Shown one piece after another: positions 9,858 through 21,838 of a DNA stretch of 64,000 nt. Below the pieces are notes generated by a model. It saw nothing but the letters and a program-made list of their open reading frames with translations, was not told the DNA's origin and did no database searches. Source of the stretch: Cymodocea nodosa (lineage: Eukaryota > Streptophyta > Magnoliopsida > Alismatales > Cymodoceaceae); assembly GCA_036874045.1 (NCBI GenBank), contig CM072344.1, positions 9,334,501 to 9,398,500 on the forward strand, read 5' to 3'. Numbering within the stretch: position 1 is the stretch's first letter; the number at the start of each line of letters is the position of its first letter. The position numbers and the translations under genes are program-made.

Positions 9858-11500
9858 TATAGGATTGTATGGCTACACAAGAGGGGGGTAAATTGTGTTT
9901 TTCAACATTTTCGAATATAATTGAAACTTTAAAACTCAAAAACAAGTCGAGACACTATTTTCATAAAATTATTTTTATTCAAGGTTTCAATTACAATATA
10001 CAATTCAATTCTCCTCAAAAATTGTAGATGCAATTATATATCGATATCATGTTTCATCTATACAATTTCATAACTACAAACAGAGAAAACTAATTTGCGG
10101 AATTTAAAACATTTCTCCCTATTTGAGATCTTTCTTCTTCTTCTTCTCTTTGTACTTCAGCAATTCTTTAGTGACGAATATCTTGTCTTTCTCTACTTCA
10201 CTGAATTTGCTTTCTTCTAATACATTAGATCTTCAGTGACATATATCTTACCTTTTTCTACTTCACTGAATTTTCTTCCACCAGATACTTCAAATCTTCA
10301 ATGACATAAATCTCACCTTTTTCTGCTTCACTGAATTTTCTTCCACCTGAGAGCTTTTCCTCGAAGAGGTGTTTTCGATCCCTGAAAAGATTTTTCTTTT
10401 GGTGTGCAGGGATAACTGATCAACGAGAACTCTATGCCTTTTTTACTGTATATTCATTTCATGCATATCCTCCACGTTTAATCACTACTAGTTTTCCACT
10501 TCTTTACGTCTTTTCTTTTTCCTTCATCGAAATACACATGTTCTGACCCTCGTGTACATTTTGAATTTTCTTTAATCATTAATCCTAGATCTCCAAAAAA
10601 TTTCCTACAAAATAAACTTTCTCGTCCAAAATTTTTCAAGTATAATAAGAAGTCGTTACTTTAATGTTAACTAAACGAGTAACACAAGTAGATATATAAC
10701 TTAATGTTTCTAACTTAACGAGTTCCTCATGTGTTAACTCACGTGACAAGTACTGTAGCTAACTCAACGAACTAAGTCTGTGGTGTTACGATAACTCAAC
10801 GAATCATCTCCATTATGTTACAGATAACTCAACGAACCATCTCCATTGTATTATAGATAACTCAACGAACCAGTAATAAACAAATGTTTTTATAATAAGA
10901 ATTTTACCACGTGCAAAAAATAACAACTTAAGTTTATAACGCTAACCTAACGTGTTGCCTTAGTATTCAATATAGCAACTCAACACGTTTAGTTATGTTA
11001 ACTTAACAAGTTAAACATGTGCAGCTCACGTGATACAATATAACATTCGTAACTTATAATTTCACCACGTATACAATACTAACTTAACGAGTTTGTCTCT
11101 TCTTTTACTCACTAACTTAACGAGTTCTCATGTGACCTATTTTAACCTCTGAGCCTCTAACTTAACGAGTTCTCACGTGACCTCTATACGAACAAGACTC
11201 TAACTTAACGAGTTGTCTAAACGTGCACTGTTCATGATACAGAAGATATAACTTTAAAACCTATCATGCTTTTCAATAAAAACACATGTTAACTTAACAT
11301 TTTGTTAAATGAGAAATTAATGCAACGAAACGACTAGTTATTAACTTAGTATAATTTTAGATCCAATACAGACAAGTATTTATATCAGTAAGCTTTTTCT
11401 GTATTAATTGATTATTTTAATTTCTTTTCAAAAGCAATAGTAATTGAGAAAATATGATTATTTTCATTCAGCACACATCATCAAAACAAAATACTCAACA
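9858..11500 (-). repeat. E2 3' LTR (family A)
   Basis: In window orientation it runs from TATAGGATTG (TGTAGGATCG in sister copies) to ACTCAACA, next to the polypurine tract. It pairs with 32488-34100: only these two LTRs carry three units of the roughly 60-base repeat. Reading from about 10660 to 11300 I counted about fifteen TAACTCAACGA / AACTTAACGAGTT-like words, mixed with CACGTG-like cores. Confidence 0.92.
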
Positions 11501-11525
11501 ATCTCCCCCTTTTTGATGATGGCAA
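11501..11525 (-). other. E2 polypurine tract
   Basis: On the minus strand this reads CATCAAAAAGGGGGAGAT directly against the 3' LTR edge. This is the typical SIRE plus-strand primer. A second similar tract (AAAAAGGGGGAGA) lies at about 11853-11866, in keeping with the multiple tracts of this lineage. Confidence 0.85.
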
Positions 11526-12043
11526 AAACCATATTAAATCAATTATGAAATATATTTAACTCAACAAAACACCTTTGTTGGGTTAACTTTTAATTCAACA
11601 AACAAGTTTGTTGACTTAAGTTCACTTAAGCTTATTTCTATTGTTTGTGTAAATTTCACCTCTGAGAAATAAAACTTTCAGATGTCAATAATTACATAAG
11701 TATCATTTCTCTTCCTTTCATTATATAATTTAATAACCATATAATTTTATTTCAGATTACATTATCATCTGTTAGATTATAATAACCATATAAATATCAT
11801 CTCCCTTTATAATATATGCAATTAAAATCATAATCATCTTCTTTTATAACTTTTCTCCCCCTTTTTGTCATTAATCAAAAAGATAATTACATAGAATATA
11901 TATAGTAAGAGATATATTTACAACAACGCTTTTTGTAAACAATAATAAGAATTGTAAACATTTACAGAAAAATGTATTGTTCAATGAATCAAATAATGAA
12001 TACAAACATTACATTTTGTATTCAGATACAAGCAAACAGACAG
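11526..12043 (-). other. E2 noncoding DNA between ORF3 and the polypurine tract
   Basis: This AT-rich stretch contains a second polypurine-like tract and a few TTCAACAAAC-type words near 11580-11620. Nothing coding is recognised in it. Confidence 0.6.
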
Positions 12044-14353
12044 TTATATATTCCTCCTATGTATATCACTTATAGCATTACATATTTTATCTCCTAGATG
12101 CCTAATATCATTTTTGATATCGTTAAGCACATCATCTAGGTCAGGAGGTAGTTGGGGTTGCTGTTCTGCTTGAACTGAATAACTTGGCTGTTGTGGTTGT
12201 ATATGGTTTGTACAATCATGTTGTTGTTGTTGTTGAGGTTGATGCATGGCTTGGAATTTTTGCAAATCTTTTACACTAAAAGCTCTCATTCCTTTAGTTT
12301 CAGAGGGCCAGTCAGATAAATTCAATTGGCTTGCAAGGAGTCTACATACAGCATCACCAAAAAATAACTTTGAACTCATATGCTATAGTTGAGAAGTAAA
12401 AACATCAAACTAATTGATTTGAATTCTATTCAGCAGACCATAAGTTGCATATAAACAACTTCTACTAACTTCCATATTATGTTCGACTCTCTAAAATAAA
12501 TTGGCATGCAATATATTTGCAATAAACCTTGCCTCTACATTCAGATTTTCCATGAGTCTCATTTTAGTATATACTTCTAGAATTTTTGATAAAGATTGAA
12601 TGTTCCATTCCAGTTGTGTAATCATTTCAAATCTGTTTGTAACAACAATACATTCATTCTTTAATCCCAAAACTTCAAATTTTAATTCAGGAGACAATAA
12701 TAACTCCTGTTTATTTATTTGAGTTTTCAGTATATTTTCATTCTTGACCAGATTGCTATAAAAAGCTACAATAAGCTCCGTGTATTGCTTTCATTTTGTT
12801 CCAACTGGCAAGAATTGAATGAGGCCTTGATACTCAAATAGATTTCTTATTTCCATCAAATTTCTGAATTTTATTGGACGAGCATACAAAATTTGACATG
12901 TAATCAGATTATTGTATTTCTACATTGCTTCCTTAGATCTAAAATGAATTGAATTACCTTGAATTTGTAATACTGTACACAAAGAAGGTGATACTTGAAG
13001 CTGTGAATCAAAGTTTAATTCATCTTCAGGAACTTCTTCTTCAAAATGAATGTCATGTTATTCCTTTGTGAAAATATTTTCTTGAAGCTGCATATGTACA
13101 CTTGATTCTTCAACTTCAACAGTGTAAGGAACATTTTCAATATGCTCAACATTCATCTGTTCAATCTCTATAGAATCATCAGAGTTTAATTTTTCCACAA
13201 ATTCTACAGCTGGTGTATCTATCTGTAATTGTTCATTTTGTTCAATTGATATTTCCATTATTACATGTTGTGAATTCTCAGACTCTACTTCTATAGATTC
13301 TAAAGAAGGCTGGTTGACATTAAGCTCTTCTGGAGTCTTAACTTTTTCAATATCTGCTACTCCAAATAATTCAGCCTTTGAACTAGTTACTGCCCCAACA
13401 TTGTCAATTATATCTACAATAACTTGTTCAATATCAGGTGCTTGATGCTCTGATTTTTCAATTTATGCATCATCAGGACTTGAACTAATAGAAAAACTTG
13501 AGCTCATATTTGACTTGCATTTCTTCTCAAGTTTTCTAGCAAGATAAAATAAAGTCTCATTATCTTCATCAGTTTCAGTATGCTCGGAACTGATGAGTTT
13601 ATCAGATGCACTATAAGGTACAATGTCTAGACATACATTGTCCTTTGGAAATAAATGCTCATTCGATTGTCCTTTTCTAGTAGACTTTGTTTCCTTAGAC
13701 ATAATTTTTCTGATTTTCCTTTTTCTATAAAATTTCTGTTTCTCCTCTTCAAGTATTGCTGTTTTCTTTTCAAATTGCTCCATAAAAGTTTTCTGCTTTA
13801 ATTCTTCAAAAGCACTTTCTATTGCTATAGCCTTTCAAAGACTGTTAACTTTTCTTTTATCTACAGCAATATTTGATTCTACTTGTTTTGAATACAAAGG
13901 AGTAGGGAATGCTGATTCATGTTCTTCCTCAAATGCATGTAACCTTGTATCGTTTATAGGTATTTGAGGAATTCTAGTTGATGTACCTACACCCTTTTCC
14001 AAATATTTTGCATACTGTTCTAAAAATGTAATTTCAGCACATTTCATTCTGTATTCTCTATCATATTTACTTTGAATACCCATGTATGTAATATTTTCAT
14101 CAGTATTTTGAAGCTCTTGTCTAACTTCATCTAGTATACCTTGAGGAAAGAAGTATTCACTGTAAATTTGTGCTAACCTTTTGTCCACTTGAAGTATTTT
14201 CTTGAACCAAGTGCGTGGAACTTCATCAATATCTATTTCTTTTCCTTTTGCATCTCCTCTGCTTTTGCCTTTTCCTCTGCCACAACCTTTGTAGAACTTG
14301 GAGACCATTGTCATAGGTTGTAATAGCAATAAGCGGGAAAGATTTTCAGACAA
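12044..14353 (-). pseudogene. E2 post-pol reading frame (ORF3), broken
   Basis: A coding-like region in the sense orientation, between pol and the 3' LTR. The upstream part (13835-14353) opens with a basic Gly/Lys/Arg segment (GCGRGKGKSRGDAKGKE) and then a block around YSEYFFPQGILDEVRQEL. The middle (about 13060-13780) is acidic and Ser-rich. The last part (12044-12379) has a poly-Gln tract coded by a (CAA)n run at 12220-12235 and ends in LPPDLDDVLNDIKNDIRHL. The YSE(Y/H)(F/Y)FP..(I/V)LD block recurs in E3 (22286-23020), so the frame is shared between families. SIRE elements can have an env-like gene in this place, but I see no clear signal peptide or membrane segment here. Function not recognised. 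Confidence 0.7.
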
Positions 14354-15877
14354 AGGTTTATGAATAACCTAAGTGCCCGTGTAATAAGTGTTTAAATAGG
14401 GTTTTAGGCGAATAACTCAACATGTATAAGTCGGGTTTGAATTTTAAATAAATATTGAATATAGTTTATTCAATCAAGATACCCGAAATATTCAAGTATA
14501 ACTCGTTGAGTTAACTAACCTAACGAGTAAAACACTGTCTAGAGGCAGTTTTACACGTTACCTTATATAACATAACTTTCAATTAGTACACTTTACTAAA
14601 AATCAAGTTTCAGATGCTTCCTTCCGAAGACAACACACATGGTACACTTAATATTATCTTGAGAACATTGTAAACTATTCTAACATTCTCTTCATATGAA
14701 TCTAAAATAGTTTTTTTGTCTTTTTAAATTGTTTCATCAAGATCTTAAGAGGACTTAAATTCAGATTAATCAAGATTTGCATTCTGAATTATATTAATCT
14801 ATTTTGGACATTGTTAATCCTCCCCCTACAAATATACTTCTCATATATTTAATAACATACAAAATATAATTGTATAACAATAGATGTTAAGTATAACTAT
14901 ACATTTAAATTTTCTTTTCAGAAACTTCCGTTATCCTGAATTCATCAAAAATGATTTCCAGAATCAATTCCTATTGTATATGAATCAAAACACAACTTTA
15001 AACTCAATATGATTAATTCAAGGAGAATAAAACAATGTATCTCAAATAAACATTTTCAAAAGTAATAATGTTGATTCAATAAATTAGTAGTCATATTGGT
15101 AGAAACTATATTCGATTCAAAGATATCTGTAATTAATGAAACAACTTTTTCTTTTCAAAACAGTAAATATTGATAATTTTCTTTAAAAGTTAGTTTGAAA
15201 AGCTTGAATCATACAAGAGCTTTCTAATGTACCCGTGTATCAAGCTTTCAGTCAACAATCCCAGACCTGATCAGGACCTTAGGTTGCTAGATTTAAAGAA
15301 TCCTTTTTCAGGACAATAATCCTTACATACCTATCTGCTCAAGTACAAAAGGCTCATGATCAAACTAATCAATAAACTCTCAAAGATTTTCACTTTGTAA
15401 GCACTTTTCATTTTAAGCATAGTATATATGTATTCCATTAATACAGATGCAATACAACACAAATCTCATACAATTTTTACTTCTATGATTTTACTAAAAA
15501 TATGAATTAGTTTCAATAAGCTCATACTTTTGATTAACAGTTTAAGATGATTTACATATAAATTATTCTACAAGTTTAATCAATCAAGTCAAATTTATGC
15601 ATGATCATATGCACTTTCCTTGATTCAAAGAAAATACTTAACCAAAATTTTAGAAGTATTTAATGTTTTTCATTTACACTTCTACTTAAAATCGTGAAAG
15701 CCATTAAAATTGATAAACTACTTAAAATCAATAAGATACTACTATGATTTTACAATAAATACATAGTATCCTAAGCAGCATTTTAGATATTACTTAGATA
15801 TTTATGATAAGTATATAATATCTATGAGGTGAACAACATCATCAATAATATTTATCTTTTTGTGGAGTTTAAGCATT
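14354..15877 (-). other. E2 pol-ORF3 intergenic region
   Basis: This AT-rich noncoding stretch is shared with E1 (34101-35090) and E9 (49466-50900). It includes a G-rich tract on the minus strand (AGGGGGAGG, 14819-14827) and TAACTCGTTGAGTTAACTAACC words near 14500. No reading frame is recognised. Confidence 0.65.
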
Positions 15878-17433
15878 TTACACATCACATAGCCTACAAA
15901 TACCCAAATTTAATCTTATATTGTAGAATGTATTTTCGTCTAGAGGTTTTGTGAATATATCAGCTAATTGATTTTTACTAGACACAAATTCTAATTTAAT
16001 TTTTCCAATAATTACGTTATATCTTAGAAAATGATGTCTAACCTCTATATGCTTTTCTCTAGAATGTAATACAGGATTTTTGGAAAGATTTATTACAGAA
16101 TTACTATCACAATAAATCTAAGTTGTATCATAAGATAATCCAAAATCTTCTAAAGTTTGCCTTATCCACAGAATTTGAGTGCAACACAGTGCAATAGCAA
16201 CATATTCAGCTTTTATAGTAGAAAGTGCTACACAGTTTTGCTTTTTACTAAACCATGACACCAAATTATTTCCCAATAATTGACATGTGCCACTGGTACT
16301 CTTTCTATCAGATTTAGATCTTACGTAATCAGCATCATTATATCCTATAAGATCTATTGAACTATCCTTAGAATAATACAGTTCGAAATTTTTAGTTCCT
16401 TGTATATATCTAAATATTCTTTTAAAAGCACTTGAGTGTGATTCTTTAAGATTAGATTGAAATCTAGCACAAGCACACATAGCAAACATAATATCAGGTC
16501 TACTAGTTGTCAAATAAAGTAAAGAACCAATCATACTTCTGTATTTTCTTTGATCTATTGATTTTACTATGTCATCAATATATAACTTTAAAGAAGTACT
16601 CAAAGGAGTCCTCGAATCCTTGTATCATTAAAATTAAATTTCTTAAGCATTTCATCTGCATATTTTTCCTGATTTAAAAATATACCTTTATCCATTTGCT
16701 TAATTTGAAGTCCTAGAAAATATGAAAGTTCTCCTATCACACTCATTTCAAACTGACTAGTCATCTCTTCAGAAAATATTTTTATTAGTTTATCAAAGGT
16801 TGCTCCAAAGATTATATCATCCACATATATTTGAACAACAATCTGATCTTTATCATCTCTTTTGATAAATAGAGTATGATCCACTTTTCCCATGATATAA
16901 CCTTGTTCAATTAAAAAATTAGATAATCTTTCATACCATGATCTAGGTGCTTGCTTCAAACCATATAACACTTTCTTCAATTTATACACAAAGTTAGGAT
17001 TTTTAATATCTTCAAATCTAGGTGGTTGTTTTACATAGACTTCTTCATTAATTAAACCATTTAGAAATGCACTCTTTACATCCATTTGATATAATTTAAA
17101 ATCCATATAACAAACATAGGCCAATAATATCTTAATACTTTCTAACCTAGCCATAGGAGCAAATGTTTCATCATAATCTAGTCCTTCTTCCTATGTATAC
17201 CCTTGTGCAACTAATCTAGCTTTGTTTCTTATAACTTGACTAGTTTCATTAGTTTTGTTTCCAAAGATCCACTTTGTACCTATTATGGACTGATTTTCTA
17301 GTGGAGAGACTAATTCCCAAACATCATTTCTGATGAATTGATTTAGTTCTTCTTGCATTGCCACTATCCAATTTTCATCAGATAATGCTTCTTTTATATT
17401 CCTTGGTTCCTCCATAGAAACAAATATACACAT
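15878..17433 (-). pseudogene. E2 reverse transcriptase and RNase H remnant
   Basis: The copia reverse transcriptase shows [24 protein letters not shown] and YVDDIIFGA, followed by RNase H with the DRKSTSGTCQLLG block. The first part (17191-17433) holds the N-terminal WIVAMQEELNQF block. An intact form would copy the element RNA. It is broken in several places. Pol ends in an LNLGICRLCDV-like tail in sister copies. Confidence 0.88.
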
Positions 17434-17529
17434 ACTACTTAAATTTACTGAAGCTCTAGTTTTAACTCCCCCATTAATATTACCAATGACTTGAGTAATG
17501 AGATGTGATGAAGAATAACGCTAATTTCT

Positions 17530-18894
17530 CTAATTTTCATCAATATTCTCATCAACATCTGAAAGTCCATCACTTTCATCATTAGTTTGATCATTTAAGT
17601 TCATATTTTTGATTTTCTTAGATAAATCTTCAATCTCTCTATTGATCTCTAACTCTTTTGGGAAATTGATCAAATCATCATTATCAGCTTTAGATTGAGA
17701 TTCTCTAAAAGAATTTTTATTGAAACTTACATTGAGGGTTTCTTCAATAGTTCTAAAAGTCTTGTTATATACTCTATAGGCTTTACTTCTAGTAGAGTAA
17801 CCTACAAAAATTCCTTCATCCGCTTTGGCTTGAAATTTATCCCTTTTATCCTTTGTATTACGAATAAAACACTTGCAGCCAAATGGTTTCATATAGGAAA
17901 TTTTTGGAACCCTATTAAACATAATTTCAAAAGGAGTTTTATTAACACGAGGTCTTAAGTGACTTCTGTTAATAACATAACAAGCTGTATTTACTACTTC
18001 AGCCCAAAGATTTTGAGGTAACTTATGTTCATTCAACATAGTTTTGGCCATTTCCTAAAGTGATCTATTCTTTCTCTCAATAACACCATTTTGAGACGGT
18101 GCTCTTGGAAAAGAAAATCTGTGATCAATGCCATGATCTATACAATAATTATTCATTTGATCATTATGAAATTCAGTACCATGATCACTCCTAAGTTTTT
18201 AAATAGAGACACTTTGTTCATTTTGAACAAGATTGCAAAACATTTTAAACTTTTCAAAAACTTCTATCTTAGATGCTAGAAAATATACCCAAGTGTATCT
18301 AGAGAAGTCATATTCTAAAACAAATACATATCGTTTACCACCAAGACTCATGATTCTTGTTGGTCCAAATAGATCCATATGTATAAGTTCTAAGACTCTC
18401 TTGCTTGAAATATCAGTTTTGGATTTAAAAGAGTTTTTGTGAAGTTTACCTAACTCACATGCATCACACATAAAGTCCATTGAGTATCTAATCTTTGGTA
18501 AACCTCTGACTAAATGTTTTCTAGATAGTTTATGTAACAATTTCATATTTATATGCCCTATCCTTCTATGCCACAGATATGCATCACTAGTTTCAACTAG
18601 CAAACATGAATTTAAGTCAACTGCACTAGAAGGTAAAGATAAAATACATACAGAACCTTTTCTTTTAGCAATAAACTTAATTTTATCTGCATTTTTATCA
18701 ATAATTTTGCATACATTATCTTCAAACACTACATAATATCTATTCTCAGTTAGTTTTATAACACTCAGCAAATTAAATCCTAGGTTTTCTACATATAGTA
18801 CATTCGAAATAACACAAGTCGGAGTTATTTGAACATTACCCATACCTATGATTTTATCCTTGCTTTTGTTTCCAAATGTTACACTTCTTTTCAT
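17530..18894 (-). pseudogene. E2 integrase remnant
   Basis: The zinc-binding blocks LWHRRIGHINMKLL and CDACELGKLHK lie near 18470-18570. The catalytic core has HMDLFGPTR and related blocks, and the C-terminal part has KPFGCKCFIRNTKDKRDKF and GIFVGYSTRSKAYRVYNK (about 17750-17900). The remnant is broken. Confidence 0.87.
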
Positions 18895-18970
18895 GGTATT
18901 TGTAAAATTTTGTAGACTTTTCTATCCAGTCATGTGACTTGGTGCTCCACTGTCCAAGATCCATTTTGAT
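18895..18970 (-). pseudogene. E2 protease remnant
   Basis: A short, degraded protease active-site region lies between integrase and linker, matching the E9 protease block (ILDSEASSHMTG, about 53950-53995). Confidence 0.6.
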
Positions 18971-18993
18971 GTTGTTTCCTCCTGCAAAACAAA

Positions 18994-20253
18994 TTAAGAA
19001 AAACTTTTTCTCAGTACCCAATGTTGTTGAGGACCAAGTTCATTAAACACATATTTCTTCTTTTTGTTTAAAAACAGTTTAACCTTATCATTTACATTCT
19101 TATTAGTTGTAAGTACTATAGATTTATCATTAGCATCATACTTACTTATAGCATTATTGCTCTTATAATCATTCTTTTTGTTTTCAAATATAGTATAACC
19201 AAGACCAAGTTGATTTTTATCTGATGTTAATTTATTTTGATCATGCTCATACATTTTAGTAAGTTCATACCAATATTTTGTACTTGTATTAATATTTTCA
19301 GTACATACAAAATCTTTTTCTGCACAAGAATTTTTAGATATATCACATGTAGAATGAGTGATTGGTCTAACACCAGTGTTTTGAATTACATGCTCAAGTT
19401 TCTGAATTTTCAGTTTACCACAATTGTTTGAAATTTTTGAAACATTAGAAACTGAATTTCCAGAACAAGAAACAAGATTTTTAGAAACATTAATAGTCAT
19501 GTTAGAAGTACATTTAGACAAATCACATTGATTTATATTATTATTGCATGATTCATCCCTTGAAGTACCTACTTCTACACATTTATTACCTTGTTTCAAG
19601 ATAAAAGGAATTTTAGTCTTAGATTTACTTGAGCTGCAACTAATAAATCCTTTATTGGCTTGAGATTCTGGATATTCTGGATAATCAAATCTGAAGCCAA
19701 ATTTATATGACACCGTAGGGGTACAAGTTAGTTTGTCTAACTTAGTTTGACTTAAATTCCATATCTCAATGGTAGAATTTAAATCTAACTCTCTCATCTT
19801 TAATTTGTCAATCTCTAACTCAAGATCATTTATATTTTTTCTCAACATTTCATTTTCAGATTCTATCTTTAATTTTTCAACATTTGTATTCTATATTTGT
19901 TCATGCAAGCCACATTCATTAAATCTAAATTTACGCAAATCTCTAGCATGATTTTCATTATCACATCTAAACTTTTCTAAAGTAGTAGACATGAAACAAT
20001 TTTCTTCTTCCACAATGGATAAAGAGTTTCTGATATTCTTATTTTCCAGTTTACAAACTTTAAGTTTTTGTAATAATTCATCAAAGTTAAAATCTGAATA
20101 AATTTCAGGATTAGATATTATCTCAGACTCATCTGCCATGAAGCACACATGAGCAACGTCTACTAACTCTGGTTCTCCTTCTGAATGTGAAGATTTTGAT
20201 GATGATTCCTCAGATTCAAACTCTTCTGACGTGTCATCCCAAGTGACATTCAA
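18994..20253 (-). pseudogene. E2 gag-protease linker, coiled coil
   Basis: A long Asn/Lys/Ser-rich linker of about 400 codons between the gag zinc knuckle and protease. It has an acidic start (EGEPELVDVAHVCFMADES), then a Leu/Lys/Glu coiled-coil-like section and a Cys- and Asn-rich section. It is shared with E1 and E4. No catalytic motif was seen. It is longer than in family B. Confidence 0.7.
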
Positions 20254-20342
20254 AACCTTTTTCTTGTAAAACTTTTTCTGAGTTTTCTGAGCCGTCTTCT
20301 TCTGATTTGTCCTACTATGCTTTTCATTTTTCCTTATAGGAC
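20254..20342 (-). pseudogene. E2 gag tail, part left of the E3 insertion
   Basis: This encodes a Lys/Gln-rich basic segment after the gag zinc knuckle, like 39412-39510 in E1. The matching upstream gag lies at 31395-32290, beyond E3. Confidence 0.7.
20338..20342. other. Target site duplication of E3, left copy
   Basis: AGGAC precedes the E3 3' LTR; AGGAT follows the E3 5' LTR at 31395-31399. The pair differs at one base. Uninterrupted sister copies read TTATAGGACAATCTGG (39510-39525) and TTATAGGATAATTTGG (near 44455). Confidence 0.8.
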
Positions 20343-21509
20343 TGTAGGATCGTCTGTATCACAAGAGGGGGGGTGAATTGTGTCTTTAGTAATTAAACTA
20401 GCGGATAAAACAAGAGCACAAAACACTCGTAAATGAAATTCTATTCTTTTATTTCAAGACAGAATTTACAATATCTTTTCAACTCAATTCCTTTCTTGAC
20501 AGTTTTGATACAGTAATTTTTGATATACAATTCAAATAGGAAAACAAAGCTCCTTTTCAAAACTAATTTTGATTTGTATAAAACCTAATCTTTATGCACA
20601 CAGCTCTTTTCTTTCTCTTTGCTCAGCTTCTGTATCTCTTCTTCTCTAGTTGTCAAATTTCCAGACTTCTTGCGTTTGCAGCTCCTTTTCTAAAATTGCT
20701 TGGATTTTCGAACTTCTTCTGATGTTGGAGAACTTTTCAGTTAGGGATCCAGATTGAATATTCAGACTTAGTTTTTGAGATTGGGATCCTTTGTTGTAAT
20801 ATAGCTCGTACTCTCTATTAGTAGTCGAACTCTGTTGTCTTTCACATTCAGCATGTTCATCCACTTGATCCACAATCCATAATCCATAATCCATAATCCA
20901 TATACAAATTTTCTCTTTAATCCAAATTACTTTCTATTTAAATTTCCACTTACTTCACTAACATTTTGAGTTTCCACGATCTCCACTCGTAGATACATCG
21001 AAACTTTATCTTCCTGGAGTATTGTAGAATATCTTCTAAGTCTTCGATTTAGTCGAACACTTATCCTTTAACTCTTCGAGTTTTTGTACCTGCAAAACAC
21101 GTGACTAAACAAAGAAACTTTTCTGTTCATTAGTCCTTTTATAAAACTCAAACAGTTATCTATCCATGCGTATAAAAACTTGAACAGTTATCTAACTATT
21201 CGATTTTTCATTACCGAACGCACATGGAAAACACGTGACAACTTAAAACATTAAAAACACACATGTAGATAACTTAACTGTACAAGTTTTTTAACATAAA
21301 GTATTCGACAGAAATGAAACGTTAACTATCCGAAAGTTTAACTATTGCAAATCTAGCTCTTCAGAAATCTTTAATTTATCCGACATAAAAATGAAACTTT
21401 TCGATAATCTGTTAACTATTATACTTGGAGAAATATACTTAGAGAATATTATGTAGACTTATTTAAATACGTTAATAAAGCATATATCATCAAAATTAAA
21501 TACCTAACA
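20343..21509 (-). repeat. E3 3' LTR (family B)
   Basis: It runs from TGTAGGATCGTCTG to ATACCTAACA in window orientation and lies next to the polypurine tract. It contains (AATCCAT)4 at 20874-20901 and many CGAACAGTTATC / TAACTATTCGA words in its right half. Confidence 0.92.
20874..20901. repeat. (AATCCAT)4 tandem repeat in the E3 3' LTR
   Basis: Four perfect 7-base units. The other family B LTRs have fewer or less perfect units in this place (about 30732-30752 and 60972-60993), so unit number varies between copies. Confidence 0.9.
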
Positions 21510-21530
21510 ATCTCTCCCTTTTTGATGATG
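21510..21530 (-). other. E3 polypurine tract
   Basis: On the minus strand CATCAAAAAGGGAGAGAT abuts the 3' LTR. Further purine tracts occur at about 21561-21572 and 21601-21612, each reading GGGGGAGA on the minus strand. Multiple tracts are a SIRE trait. Confidence 0.82.
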
Positions 21531-21838
21531 TCAAAACCTAATAAGTCACATAATTTATATCTCCCCCTTTTTGGCATTATAAAAAAGTAAACAAACTATT
21601 TTCTCCCCCTTTAGGAAGTTAAGATTTATAAAAGTAAGGAAGGATATCTTACTAAGTATATATTAATCAAAATGATAGTTTCAAACATACATAGGATTTA
21701 TGGATTAAGCAGAAACTATTTAATATCATAAATTGTGAAAAATAATCATGTAACATTAAAATCAGTAAACAGTTTACATAATAGTTTTGGTTACAAATTA
21801 CAAAAAAAAAAAAATTATGTAATACATAATTTGTATAA
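21531..21838 (-). other. E3 noncoding DNA between ORF3 and the polypurine tract
   Basis: AT-rich DNA with two extra purine tracts on the minus strand and an A-run near 21801. No coding signal is seen. Confidence 0.6.

Noticed and set aside
10660-11300. Regularly repeated words as a CRISPR-like array
   Set aside because: Words are short, variable and unevenly spaced, and the DNA is a plant LTR.
12044-14353. Calling E2 ORF3 an envelope gene
   Set aside because: Position fits the env-like frame of SIRE, but no signal peptide or convincing membrane segment was seen.
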